NCBI GenBank assembly: GCA_964409245.1
Contig: CAYPCQ010000013.1
Span: 33,183-97,182 of the forward strand
Direction of reading: 5' to 3'
DNA length: 64,000 bases
Source of the DNA: CAIMWS01 sp964409245
GTDB lineage: Bacteria > Verrucomicrobiota > Verrucomicrobiia > Limisphaerales > UBA1319
Of this stretch, positions 51,872 to 61,953 are shown one piece after another (the first letter of the stretch is position 1; each line of letters begins with the position of its first letter). The translations under genes and the position numbers were made by a program. The notes beneath the pieces are model-generated. The model saw only the letters and a program-made list of their open reading frames with translations. It made no database searches and was not told where the DNA came from.

Positions 51872-54800
51872 TCAGTTGCCAGAATAGGAATAGGTTTGGA
51901 AGAAGATGCGAATATCTTTGATTCCATTCTCATCGCGAACGCCCGCGGTCTTGGCGCCGTGGATGAATCTCTGGATGCCTTCATCGCCGTCGCTCAGAAG
52001 CGTGCGGCCCGGAATGATCAGCAGCCATCGGGTGTTCCATACCGAGCGCCCGATCAGCCGCGAACTGTATGTCATTTCGGAAACATCGAACCCGGCGTCG
52101 TGATAAGCGCGCAGCGCCGGATACTTGCGCAGCGTGCCAAATCCGCCACCAAGGGAATCCTGCAGCGGAATCCAGTTCGGATTCACCAGATCCTCCTGGG
52201 TCAGCGGGTAGGGCACGGGAAGCGCTTGATCAAATACCGCCCATGTCCGCAACTGGGTTTGGTCACCCGAGGGCACCCGGGCGACGTCCAATCCGATGGG
52301 GATCAGATACACGCGCGGCATGTTGGCCAGACCACCACCGTGATCCAGATTGGTGTTGAACACGTTGTTGAAATTCGCAAACCAGACGCCCACACTGCGA
52401 ATCTTGGTGGCAAAACGGCTCGAATCATACGCGTTGTCTCCAGCCGCCAGGTCGAAGCCGAAAAAGTTCTTGCCGAATTGGATCGTGCTTTCAAAGGGGA
52501 TCACCAGCGCCGGTTCGGCGGCCGCCACCGGTCCAAACGGGAGGCAGAAGCGCTTGAACTCCTGAACCGAGAGCAGATTCGTGACGTAGCAGCCGCCCAA
52601 TTTCGAGCGCCAATCGGCGTCGCCTTCCGAGTCGGGCGAGATGCGGAACAACTCGGTGCGCAGAGAGAAACGCCCAGTCTCATTCTCCGGATTATTGAAT
52701 CCATAGCGGCCTTTCAGCACCCCCCAATTGGCCTTGAGACGAGCCAGCATATCGGCCAGGCCCGGATCCCCCGTTGCACCTGCTGCCAGCGGTTCGGGCA
52801 AGTCGAAGGTCTCGTTGACAATGCTGCAGCGGCCCAGCGACCGGGCCCGGGCAATCTGCGCCATCAAGCTGCGTCCGGAGAGCGTCGCGCTGGTTGCGAG
52901 CGGAAGCGCGGTCTCGTAGTCATACGCCTTCGCGGCGAGATAGACATAACGCGCCGCCAGGTCGAAGGCTGCCTGGTAACGCTGAAGGGCGTCGTTGCGG
53001 AATATGCGAAATGCCATATTGCGGTAACGGTCCGCCTGAAGCGTGCCGGCCGTGTGCATGCGGAACGTCTCCCGTTCCACCTGCAAGCGCTGGCCCTCGG
53101 CCAACACCGACTCATATCCCATTCGCGCGCTATCGACGGCTGCGAGCAGGGTTTGCACCTCGAGATTTTTCGTCTCCTGTGAGCGGGCCAGGATGCGGAG
53201 TTCGGCAAGGTCGTCCTCGAGCTCGAGATTGTGTTCTTTCTCCTTGATCAGACGCTCGCTTTCCTTTGCCTTCTCTTCATTATTGAGTTCCAGGACTTTC
53301 TCCTTCGTCTCGTAGAAAGGCTGCATAACTCTGACTGCGCTGTAGACGCCGGCGCCCAACACTTTTGGGACACCATGGGCAAATTTGAACACTTCGTGAA
53401 TGCCCGTGGGAATCTCCTCCGCCATGGCCTCTCCAAACTTGGCCGCGATCTCGGCCATCACCTCGGCCTCCTTCGCCATCCAGGCCAAGAACGCAATCAC
53501 GAGGTTGTTCTTTTTCACGTAGTCTTCTGCGTCCACCATCTCGGCATTGATGTCCGTGAAGGTGCTGGACTTGGCTCGCAGCATTTCCGCGCGTTCTTGG
53601 ATATCCTGGTTGAGCTGGTGAAACTCGTCCAGCGATCGGCGCATGTCGGTCAGGGCTCGAACGAACTCTCCGAGCGCCATCTGGACGCGGCCTTCGGCCC
53701 GGCGCTGGCCTGTGTAATTGGCTGGTTTCGAGGGCAGCCCCTGGGCGCCGATATAGAATTCAACAGTCTGGGTCTCGCTGGCAAGGTGGGGGGATGATTC
53801 CTCAACCGTGGCCGCATCCACCGTTATATTCGTCAAGGTCACCGCTATGGTCCGCCCGGTGTTGGCCAATCCCGTGATATACTCGGTGTCGATGTAATTG
53901 TAGTGAATCAAGTCCGGTCCCTGGTAGCCTTGCGGATAGGCTTTTCCAGACCCGATATCGTCCGCAAAGGGATACCCATAAATCTCGGCAAGGCGGTTGG
54001 TGAAATCGATCTCGGCCTCGGCCACGGTCTTATTGAACGTTTCCTGGTTTTCCGCCTGGTCGCGAAGGGCCTGCGCGTTGAAGCGGACGTTGTCGAACAC
54101 CGCCATGGCGTTGCGCCAGGCATCGACCGCGCGCGCATAGCTTTGATCGAAGTGGGTCTGTCCCGCATCCGCATCCGCCGGGCTGATGTCGAAGGGAACC
54201 ACCCCGTTGGCAAGCCCCAGCGGGTTCATCCCGCCGTCGGCGCGATCCACCTGATCCTGCACAGCGCCATATTGCGATGTGATCTCAGGCAGTTCCAGCA
54301 CGGTCTTGCGGTCGATCAGGCCGATGCCCGAATGCGCCGGATTATTATCGCGGCCGGGCAGCAGGGCATTGCCCACGATCCAATCGAAATAGGCACCCAT
54401 CCCGGCGCGACTGCCCCACTCGGCCACACCCCAACACCGGTTCGTGTTGCTGTCCCGCATCGTCTGCCAGGTGTCGGTGTCCTCTCCGGCAAAGAGGCTC
54501 CGATAGGTGTCGCCGACGATCAAGGCGCCAGTCCGCGCTTTGGCGGCGGCCGATTGGCAGAAACGCTGCTCGTGAAGGTAGGAGACGCTGACCGGTTCCG
54601 TGCCGACGTTGACTGCTTCGGACTGGGGAATCCAGACAAAGTTGGTGTTGTGCAACAGGGAGTAATAGGCCTTGATCGAGGAAAGGTAATGCCCCCAGGC
54701 ATCGCCGTGGCCTTGCGGATAAAGCGCCCGGGCATCCGCCTCGTTAATAACGCCATCCAGCTTGCCATTGGCGTCGCGGATGTCATAGTTCAATGCATAC

Positions 54801-57800
54801 GCCACTTCGCCGCCTGTGATATCCCCAGTGAAATTCCAAAACAAGCGGTTATAAACCGGATAGGTGTCGATGGATGGAGAGCGTGAGTCGTCGCGTCCCC
54901 GCAGGAGCGCCAGTTCCTCGTCCAGCAAGGTTGGCACCTGGTTCATAAAGCAAAAGATCGATGCTGCCGCGCTGCCCCAGACCGGATCTGAGGTGCCCAG
55001 GCCGATTGTCGGATCGAGAGCGTCCGCATAGGCCTCGTTGCCCAGCAGCATATACAGATCTGAGAGGCGCCCGGCGGCCAATAGCATCGCCTGGCTTGCA
55101 TCGGGGTCGTTGAAACCTGAGTCGATGCTGAGTTTCCTGCCTTTCTCGATCACAGTCTGGTAAATCTGGATGAGGCCATTCTGGTTAAGCGATTCAATGT
55201 TCAGAGGCACATCCCCCGCATACGGCGGGCCTGCCTGGGCGACCATGTCCAGGGTGGTCAGAAGCCCTTGATGGAAGTTCTTGATCCGTTGCTCATAAGG
55301 TGTGATGTCATTCATCACGCGCTTGATCCAACCCTCGGCTAGGGCCGGCGGCGTCCATTCGCTCCACTCTGTTCCCACCTCCTTCTGGACCGATGCCTCA
55401 AACGCCCGGTAACGGCAGCGAATCCAGTGATCCGACAAGCCAAAGAGGCCCGCGTCGCCAAGGGTGATGCTGTCCTGCCCCTGCGCCAAAGGACCGAAAT
55501 CGTTCCAAGAATCGGGATTGCTTCCGGATGCATATTGCCACTGGAATTCATAGCTTTGAGGCTTGCCCGCGAAATCAGCCGTATAGCGCATGTTTTGCTG
55601 CTGATCCAATGGATTGGTCGAGAGTATCGAATCCAGCTTGCCCACATACTTGGGCTGGTCCACCCGGATAACCTTCAGGTCGATGACATCGCCATCCTGA
55701 ACCCCGCTGCGATTCGTGCTGCTGCTATTGTTGAACACGAGCGTGACATATCCACGCCCCTGGCCCACGCCCGCCGAGAGGGCAAGTGAATCGAAGGATT
55801 TTGTGTCGTTCGTCAAGATCACGGGATCCTTGGGCAATTTATTTATGGCAATCGCCCAATCGCCGCCGGCTTTGGCCAGTTTCAAGGCGGCGACCCGATT
55901 GGAGTCGCCAAGCACATTGAGCCGAAGATAGTTGTAACGGCTGTCGGTCATTTCCTTATATTGTCCGATCAACTCCAGCGCAGGTCCGCCGACGGCATTG
56001 GGATTCCAGTAAAGCCGTTCCCTCAGGTCGGGAGGGAGCTCGTTAAAGTAGGTGTAACCGGTGGCAGGATCCACATAGCTCTTGATATCGGAGGGCACCT
56101 GGGCCAGAGAAGCCGTCCGTTTCACTGTCGGATCCAGAAGTGCCACGCTGTTTTGCGAATTTGTATGGAACGATTGCTGATAGAGGATGTCCACGCTCTT
56201 CTGGCCTCGGATTGCAGGCAGCCCATCCCGGGCTTCGATCAGCGTACTGACGACGCTCATTACCGGCGCCGATTCCGGCCAGCTCACAGTGTACACCCAG
56301 TCTCTTGGGAGCTGATCCACATTATGGCCGCTGAGCCAGGGGATGTGGTCTCCCACCGACGGCGGTGTGTTTTCGCCCGGAAAACTGAAACTTTCCTGGA
56401 CAGGGTAGTAATACCGCATCGTGAGGCTGGCCGTGTTGATGCCATCATCGGCAGCATTTTGCGCCCAAATGGCGTTGTTGCGGTCGCGCCAGGCGACAGC
56501 GTTGGTTTTATCGTCGGGGGTGTAGTAGCTTTCAGAACAGTTGGCGGGCGACAACAGGCTGAGCGGCAATGGCGCTTGGATCATGTTGCCCGCAACGATG
56601 TCCCTCCTGAAGGAGTAAATATCGTTGGTTTGAACGACCTTGAACACAGCCATCGCCTGGCGCGGGCTGATCTCGGCGGGCGAATACTGGACCAGGACAT
56701 GCGCGGGATCGCTGGCGGTGTTAAAGTCGTCCCGCAACGCATACACCATGTCTCCGACGACCAACGCATGTTCTTCGTTAGGATTATATCCGGGAAGGGC
56801 CGGGTTGTTCTGGTAGTAAATCTTAGGCTGTTGCTGGGCAAAACTCTGGCCTGGATGCGCCCATGGAATGCCGTCCAGATTCTCCAGCGGGGCCTTGGCC
56901 GGTGTGGAAACGATGGCGGGATTGGCATTGCCGCTCGAGTCGATCAGAGTGCCATCCGTGATGTCCTCCGGATCGAATGAATAGGAGGCAACCAGGCCGC
57001 GATCATCGCGGCTGGCTTTGGCATACATGGAATGGGCGATCTCCGCCGGCGTCAGGACACGATTCCAGAAACGCACTTCGTCCATCTGACCGATAAACTT
57101 TCCTATTTGGGCCTGGCCTGCGCCAATCCAGAGAGCGCCGAAGCCTTGCTCAAGCCCGCCCAGGGGAAGATCGCTCTGACCCGAGGGTTGCCCGTCGATG
57201 TAGAATCGCAGACCGTTCAATCCGGAGGCATAGGTGACGGCAACATGGGACCATTTGCCAGCCGGAACTTTGTTTGCGGAGCTATAGTCGAGTGTCCCCG
57301 AAGAGATTTTGTTCAGGAACCGCAGCGTCCCAGCGTTGATCGCGAGAGTGTATTCATCCATGCCTTTTGACAACAAGGGCAAGGCGCCTGCCGCCCCGGC
57401 CGGCAGTTTGACCCAGCACTCGAGAGTGAAGTTGTCGGTGAACCTCAGGTTCGGAATGTCGCCTGCTTCCAGGCAGTCGTCAATTCCGTCGAAGGAGAGA
57501 CAGGCTGCCGCCCCACGATCGAGGGTCGCCGACGCGGTTCCTAATCCGCTGGCAATGACAATCTGCGACGGTTCCGCAGGCCACCGATTCGTATAGAAAT
57601 TAACCAAGGAAGGCCAGAAGATGGCCAAGTTCGTGCCACAGTGTGTCTGGTTGGCCCACCAGACCTCGAGACGGCCCGTGTTGACCGCAAACACCTGAGA
57701 GACCGGAGGCGTGGCGGAGGTGTTTGTGGGGTAATGATAGAGGTCGAGGTTGAACCGGTCACCGGTGGAAAATTGGACGTACCCGGGCCACTGGGTGTAT

Positions 57801-59818
57801 AAGCCGGTGAAAGCGGGTTCACTCTCGAGATGGGCGCCACTGGCCTGCCAGCCCACGTTGCCGCTCAGAACACCTGAGTAGAACGTTCCATTGGCGCCGC
57901 GTCCCATGGTCGAGATCCCGGACTGTTCCTCAAAGCGAAACTCGCCGGCCAGGTGCTGATAAGACGGATGATCGGACGCAAGGGGTCGGTTCATCCATTG
58001 GGCCAGATTGCTCCTCGACAGCGCCGACGACCAGATGCGAACCTCATCGAGGCTTCCGTCGAACACAAGGTTTTCGCTGTTGGCCCCATCACCGGACCGG
58101 CCGATAAACAGGGAATTCTCGCCGTCTTCGCCGAAAGGCAGATGGGAATCGTCGAACACGGCATGTCCGGCCGGATAACCATCGATATAGAACTGAACAG
58201 AGCCGTCGGATTGCGCCACGACAGCGGCGTGCGCCCATCGGTTGGCTGGCAGATGCCCGGTGGAAATCGCCCAATGGGTTCCGCCATCGCCGCATGCCAA
58301 TGCGCCATTGGTAACCATCAGGTTGTAGCCAAGCGCCCCCTTCTGCACGATCGGCAGTATCTTACCGGGGGCAAGGCTCCGGAGGCTGACCCAGGCCTCA
58401 ATCGTCAGGGCGCTTTTGACGCCGCCGGGGAAGTTCGTCACCGACACAAAGCCCCCTTTGAAATCAATGGCTCCATGTGTCTTTGGCGGCTCCGGCTGCA
58501 ACTCGCGGCCAATGTCCCAAGACCAATCCTGAAGGTCGAAGCGGTCGGCGTCGGTGTTATAGACGGATTGCACGGATTCAAAGAAGACCTCATCCCCATC
58601 CTGGTATCGCAACAGGCAAAGGCCAGGCTGAGTCGTGGACAGGCTTTTGCCACTCAAGATCGCGTGGCCCTTCGGCTCCTGAAAATCCATCAGCTGCACG
58701 ATCAGACTGTCGGGGAACTGGACACTCGGACCCCGGTTTCCCGAATTGGGGTCGCCTCGAACATAGAGCTGGGTGTTGGCAGGCCAGCCGGCCGAGTAAT
58801 GGTCAACCTCGAAAGGCCATTTTACATCGAGCTTGCTCTTGGCCATCCAGTAAACTTCGATCTGCCATGGCGCTTCGGTCTTGCGCACGGCGAAAATCCA
58901 ATCTTTCTGCCGTCCTTGCGTGTGTCGATAAAGAAATTCCTCATTGTTCTGGCCCGCTGAGTTCTTCAGGCCGCGGCTCACCTCCGCCGTTAGATCCTCA
59001 GTGCCGTATTGGGCCATGGTCGCTGGAAGCAATCGCTCGCCCAGGACTGCCGGCTGCACTATCACCGAAGGTTCGAGCACTTCGACAATCTCCGCTCCCA
59101 GAAGGTTCGTGGCTCCCTTGACGTCCCTGGAGGAGTAGGTCAGGAGGAACTTGCCGCGCACTCCTTTCCTGGCGAAGAGGTTGTTGCCGGTGTCCAACCA
59201 GACCATGTTGGTGTCCGCGATCTGGTTGTTGTACCAGATTTTCGGGAGAATCGGAGCCACGGGCAGGTTTACCGAAGGGGCCAGATAAGGCGACTCGGTC
59301 CAATAAAGCCTGACAGGGCGGCCCACGGGAATGTCCGAGACGGTGTAGGTGATCGGATTGGTGGAGCCATCCTTCATCAGCCAGGAAACGGTGACAGCGC
59401 CTTGGTCTATGGCATACAAGTTATGGTCGTAGTCGATCCAAGTAACTCTGTTGGTGTCGGTGCTCCTGATTATTGGCTGCTTGCCGATGTCGGCATTCAG
59501 CGGCGCCGGCAGCGCCTGGCCCAGGTTATAGGTGGTTTCGATAGCTCCAAAAGCCATCCCAAAGCGGGACTGACCGATGCGCACGTAATCATTGGCGGGC
59601 GCGCTGCGGTCGGTGCGGCTCACTCCGTCCTGGAAATCGCTGCCGCCGTAGAACGAGGTGCCAAGGGGCGCCCAATTGTTGTTGATTGTGCCGAGCGGGT
59701 ACCAGGTATTCACGTAATCGGTAGTCGATAACGCCTGGCCCAGAACCGAATTTGCGAGCGCTCCCAGCCCGATCAGGAGCCAGAACAGAAAACTTCGGTT
59801 TGTTTGATTCTCTCTCAT
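51872..59818 (-). CDS. giant exported LamG / helical protein (2,648 residues)
   Basis: A single unbroken frame of 2,648 residues from ATG 59818 (59848 is an alternative), with a signal peptide ('FLFWLLIGLGALANSVLGQA'). Residues about 30-440 are beta-rich and unassigned. Two LamG/concanavalin-like domains follow (about 447-634 and 769-960), recognised by 'LTIEAWVSLRS', 'RWAHAAVVAQSDGSVQFYID' and 'LDEVRIWSSALS' in the first, and 'FTLECWVKL', 'KWSHVAVTY' and 'MDEVRFWNRVLT' in the second. From about 1,500 on the chain is mostly helical, with 'YPQGYQGPDLIHYNYID' near 1,960, hydrophobic helices at about 2,106-2,163 and a long coiled coil at about 2,172-2,276. No protease, toxin enzyme or cell-wall anchor motif is recognised. 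Function is unknown; a surface or secreted assembly is inferred. Confidence 0.87.
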   Translation of the reverse strand: MRENQTNRSFLFWLLIGLGALANSVLGQALSTTDYVNTWYPLGTINNNWAPLGTSFYGGSDFQDGVSRTDRSAPANDYVRIGQSRFGMAFGAIETTYNLGQALPAPLNADIGKQPIIRSTDTNRVTWIDYDHNLYAIDQGAVTVSWLMKDGSTNPITYTVSDIPVGRPVRLYWTESPYLAPSVNLPVAPILPKIWYNNQIADTNMVWLDTGNNLFARKGVRGKFLLTYSSRDVKGATNLLGAEIVEVLEPSVIVQPAVLGERLLPATMAQYGTEDLTAEVSRGLKNSAGQNNEEFLYRHTQGRQKDWIFAVRKTEAPWQIEVYWMAKSKLDVKWPFEVDHYSAGWPANTQLYVRGDPNSGNRGPSVQFPDSLIVQLMDFQEPKGHAILSGKSLSTTQPGLCLLRYQDGDEVFFESVQSVYNTDADRFDLQDWSWDIGRELQPEPPKTHGAIDFKGGFVSVTNFPGGVKSALTIEAWVSLRSLAPGKILPIVQKGALGYNLMVTNGALACGDGGTHWAISTGHLPANRWAHAAVVAQSDGSVQFYIDGYPAGHAVFDDSHLPFGEDGENSLFIGRSGDGANSENLVFDGSLDEVRIWSSALSRSNLAQWMNRPLASDHPSYQHLAGEFRFEEQSGISTMGRGANGTFYSGVLSGNVGWQASGAHLESEPAFTGLYTQWPGYVQFSTGDRFNLDLYHYPTNTSATPPVSQVFAVNTGRLEVWWANQTHCGTNLAIFWPSLVNFYTNRWPAEPSQIVIASGLGTASATLDRGAAACLSFDGIDDCLEAGDIPNLRFTDNFTLECWVKLPAGAAGALPLLSKGMDEYTLAINAGTLRFLNKISSGTLDYSSANKVPAGKWSHVAVTYASGLNGLRFYIDGQPSGQSDLPLGGLEQGFGALWIGAGQAQIGKFIGQMDEVRFWNRVLTPAEIAHSMYAKASRDDRGLVASYSFDPEDITDGTLIDSSGNANPAIVSTPAKAPLENLDGIPWAHPGQSFAQQQPKIYYQNNPALPGYNPNEEHALVVGDMVYALRDDFNTASDPAHVLVQYSPAEISPRQAMAVFKVVQTNDIYSFRRDIVAGNMIQAPLPLSLLSPANCSESYYTPDDKTNAVAWRDRNNAIWAQNAADDGINTASLTMRYYYPVQESFSFPGENTPPSVGDHIPWLSGHNVDQLPRDWVYTVSWPESAPVMSVVSTLIEARDGLPAIRGQKSVDILYQQSFHTNSQNSVALLDPTVKRTASLAQVPSDIKSYVDPATGYTYFNELPPDLRERLYWNPNAVGGPALELIGQYKEMTDSRYNYLRLNVLGDSNRVAALKLAKAGGDWAIAINKLPKDPVILTNDTKSFDSLALSAGVGQGRGYVTLVFNNSSSTNRSGVQDGDVIDLKVIRVDQPKYVGKLDSILSTNPLDQQQNMRYTADFAGKPQSYEFQWQYASGSNPDSWNDFGPLAQGQDSITLGDAGLFGLSDHWIRCRYRAFEASVQKEVGTEWSEWTPPALAEGWIKRVMNDITPYEQRIKNFHQGLLTTLDMVAQAGPPYAGDVPLNIESLNQNGLIQIYQTVIEKGRKLSIDSGFNDPDASQAMLLAAGRLSDLYMLLGNEAYADALDPTIGLGTSDPVWGSAAASIFCFMNQVPTLLDEELALLRGRDDSRSPSIDTYPVYNRLFWNFTGDITGGEVAYALNYDIRDANGKLDGVINEADARALYPQGHGDAWGHYLSSIKAYYSLLHNTNFVWIPQSEAVNVGTEPVSVSYLHEQRFCQSAAAKARTGALIVGDTYRSLFAGEDTDTWQTMRDSNTNRCWGVAEWGSRAGMGAYFDWIVGNALLPGRDNNPAHSGIGLIDRKTVLELPEITSQYGAVQDQVDRADGGMNPLGLANGVVPFDISPADADAGQTHFDQSYARAVDAWRNAMAVFDNVRFNAQALRDQAENQETFNKTVAEAEIDFTNRLAEIYGYPFADDIGSGKAYPQGYQGPDLIHYNYIDTEYITGLANTGRTIAVTLTNITVDAATVEESSPHLASETQTVEFYIGAQGLPSKPANYTGQRRAEGRVQMALGEFVRALTDMRRSLDEFHQLNQDIQERAEMLRAKSSTFTDINAEMVDAEDYVKKNNLVIAFLAWMAKEAEVMAEIAAKFGEAMAEEIPTGIHEVFKFAHGVPKVLGAGVYSAVRVMQPFYETKEKVLELNNEEKAKESERLIKEKEHNLELEDDLAELRILARSQETKNLEVQTLLAAVDSARMGYESVLAEGQRLQVERETFRMHTAGTLQADRYRNMAFRIFRNDALQRYQAAFDLAARYVYLAAKAYDYETALPLATSATLSGRSLMAQIARARSLGRCSIVNETFDLPEPLAAGATGDPGLADMLARLKANWGVLKGRYGFNNPENETGRFSLRTELFRISPDSEGDADWRSKLGGCYVTNLLSVQEFKRFCLPFGPVAAAEPALVIPFESTIQFGKNFFGFDLAAGDNAYDSSRFATKIRSVGVWFANFNNVFNTNLDHGGGLANMPRVYLIPIGLDVARVPSGDQTQLRTWAVFDQALPVPYPLTQEDLVNPNWIPLQDSLGGGFGTLRKYPALRAYHDAGFDVSEMTYSSRLIGRSVWNTRWLLIIPGRTLLSDGDEGIQRFIHGAKTAGVRDENGIKDIRIFFQTYSYSGN

Positions 59819-59876
59819 TGAGTCTTCCGTTTCAGGAAAAGATTTCATTCTATGGTGTCACGGACACATCGCCCGC

Positions 59877-61133
59877 TCACCTTACCCGTATGATGTACGC
59901 CAGAACATAGTATGGAGGCATGAGGCTGAACGCCTGACCGCTGCCACTCTCTTTTGGGGTGTATGTTTGGCTGGTCTCCACCCCAAATCCAATCTTGGGG
60001 GCGGCAGTCAGTTCATTGTCGCCGTTGCGAGCTGCGGCGTACCCGAACACCTTTACACTGAGGTCATGAGTATGCTTAGGCATCTGTTCGATTTTGAGTG
60101 TCTGAGTTTCAGCTCCTCCGGATTCGTTTATTTTGTGTTCAGGCCTCGTTTCGGCAACGGGATCTGTGTTTGCGCCCAGGACAAATCGCCCGCGCAGGTC
60201 CGGCGTCACAATATTGTTGTTTGTCTTGCCATTGCACAGCGCCCAGCCTGCAGGGACATCGGTCCCCGACCACATGAGGATGGCGCCAATTGGCACAAAA
60301 CCGCCACCGGTCGTCGTGGCCTTGATATCTATATTCCCACGCAGAACCGTCTGGCCGGCAAGGTCCAAGCCTCCGGCCACCAAAGCGCTGCCGGAAAAAG
60401 TCGCTTTGCCCCCCACTTGCAGGTCGTTTTCCAGGACCGCTTTCGCTCCGGATACAGTCAGGCCTTTGTTGAAATGCGCCGCCACGTCGGCCCTGAGCGG
60501 GGAACCGATCACCAGCAGGCCGTTGTTGGCAATGAACATATCTGACCCTGAGTTGATGGCGTACTGGGCGTACTGCGCCTGGAAAGCGAATGGCGTCGAG
60601 AGCAGTTGCTGCCGGGGAGCGCACTCGACGAGGCTGTCTGTGATGGCAAGATGGTTCTCATCCTGCTTCACAGTGATGCCGAGGTATCGATCTGTGGGTC
60701 CGGCGGCGATGCGGAAGACATCGCGCAATTTATTGTATAGCGGCGTCGATGGCGTGCGAACGATATTGCCCCCCTGACCCAAAATCACATTGAAATATCC
60801 ATCTTTCACGTACAAGCTGTATGACTCGGCCCAGAGCAGCTTGTTCGTGCCGACCGGGGCATTCCAAATGCGGAACTCAATGTCATACAGGCCGTTGGTG
60901 TAGCTCTTGTTTGCCATCACGCTTTGCAGCCGTCCCTGGTAGTTTACCAGTTCGGGGACGTTCACTTGCTCCTGGGCGCGCAGGCGGAGCGTAAGGCCCG
61001 TTAAGACCAGCAGGGCCAGCAAACACGCGGACGGAACGAGGCGAATCCAGGGCTGGGCGGCTGTGGTCAGCCGTGCGGCCGCCCGGCGAGGGGTGAATTG
61101 GAACATGTGCTGGAATTTAGAGATCCATTTCAT
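59877..61133 (-). CDS. exported fibre-like protein with phage tail-collar domain
   Basis: A 419-residue protein (start ATG 61133) with a signal or anchor ('LVPSACLLALLVLTGLTLRL'). Residues about 55-185 have the 'VNYQGRL ... GLYDIEFRIW ... YFNVILGQGG' pattern found at the start of many bacterial fibre-like exported proteins. Residues about 190-275 read as short strand repeats ('GLTVSGAKAVLENDLQVGGK'). Residues about 275-419 match the phage tail collar domain: 'PIGAILMWSGTDVPAGWALC', 'TPDLRGRFVLG', 'MPKHTHDLSV' and 'MPPYYVLAYIIRV'. There are no phage structural genes nearby, so this is a cellular use of the fold. It lies 58 bp upstream of the giant gene in the same operon. Confidence 0.86.
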   Translation of the reverse strand: MKWISKFQHMFQFTPRRAAARLTTAAQPWIRLVPSACLLALLVLTGLTLRLRAQEQVNVPELVNYQGRLQSVMANKSYTNGLYDIEFRIWNAPVGTNKLLWAESYSLYVKDGYFNVILGQGGNIVRTPSTPLYNKLRDVFRIAAGPTDRYLGITVKQDENHLAITDSLVECAPRQQLLSTPFAFQAQYAQYAINSGSDMFIANNGLLVIGSPLRADVAAHFNKGLTVSGAKAVLENDLQVGGKATFSGSALVAGGLDLAGQTVLRGNIDIKATTTGGGFVPIGAILMWSGTDVPAGWALCNGKTNNNIVTPDLRGRFVLGANTDPVAETRPEHKINESGGAETQTLKIEQMPKHTHDLSVKVFGYAAARNGDNELTAAPKIGFGVETSQTYTPKESGSGQAFSLMPPYYVLAYIIRVR

Positions 61134-61149
61134 AGTGTTTTTCAGAGGT

Positions 61150-61953
61150 TCATTTTTCAAACTGCCCGATGGTGGTGAGACGCTGCATTCGGAACCGGCC
61201 TTGGACCAGGATCGGACGGTAGAGTCCTTCGACGGTTTCACGATAATCGCCGCCATTCTCGTCTATGCCCCACTTTGGATTGGACGGCTTCAGAGGATCC
61301 TGGGCGGCAAATTGGAAGGACAAGCTGCGGATGATGTCGAATGACTGGGCGCCGGAGGGGAGCTTGGTTTTGACCCCGTTTTGCGTCAGCAAATTGTTGT
61401 GCAGCGGCGCATAGACATGGACAAAAGGGTTTATCGGATCGTCATAGGCATTCGTCACGGCCCCGTTAAGGGTAGTGCCGACGCCAAACTGGCCGTTCAA
61501 TACCTGGGGCGCCATCAACGGAAAATTCACTGAGCTAATCCGGGTCACTTTGGCCTGTGGATAGCCCTGCGTTGCCGCCGGCACCTGCGATTCATCGCTC
61601 AACAACCGGTAGGCGCCGTTGGTTGTCACCTGGCCTGTTATGGCATTGGTAGTTTTTGCGCCATTCGCACTGTAGACAAGCAATACTCGCTGGCACAGCC
61701 GGGCCTGGCCATTGGCGTCCACATGGATGATCACGCGGAAATTAAAGGGATTCGACGATGGGAGGTTGGTTGTCGTGTCCCACGAAGCCGACTCGGCTCC
61801 AGGCCGGTTGATGCCCTCCACGGCCACGCTGCCGACCCATAAGCCTGTGCTACTGGAATTGCCGCCGAGCACCACAGTTGCCATCAGCATGGCCAGCCCA
61901 GTCCCGATTATCCCGGCGCACCTTGCGATTTGCATAGTTATTTTTCGATTCAT
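61150..61953 (-). CDS. exported protein of unknown function
   Basis: A 267-residue protein (ATG 61953) with a signal peptide ('IIGTGLAMLMATVVLGGNSS'). The mature part is beta-rich, beginning 'STGLWVGSVAVEGINRPG', then 'FNFRVIIHVDANGQARLCQR' and 'HVYAPLHNNLL', ending in 'YRPILVQGRFRMQRLTTIGQ'. I do not recognise the family. Its start overlaps the stop of the preceding gene as ATGA, so the two are translationally coupled, and it is 16 bp from the collar-domain gene. It is probably a structural or accessory part of the same exported assembly. Confidence 0.8.
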   Translation of the reverse strand: MNRKITMQIARCAGIIGTGLAMLMATVVLGGNSSSTGLWVGSVAVEGINRPGAESASWDTTTNLPSSNPFNFRVIIHVDANGQARLCQRVLLVYSANGAKTTNAITGQVTTNGAYRLLSDESQVPAATQGYPQAKVTRISSVNFPLMAPQVLNGQFGVGTTLNGAVTNAYDDPINPFVHVYAPLHNNLLTQNGVKTKLPSGAQSFDIIRSLSFQFAAQDPLKPSNPKWGIDENGGDYRETVEGLYRPILVQGRFRMQRLTTIGQFEK

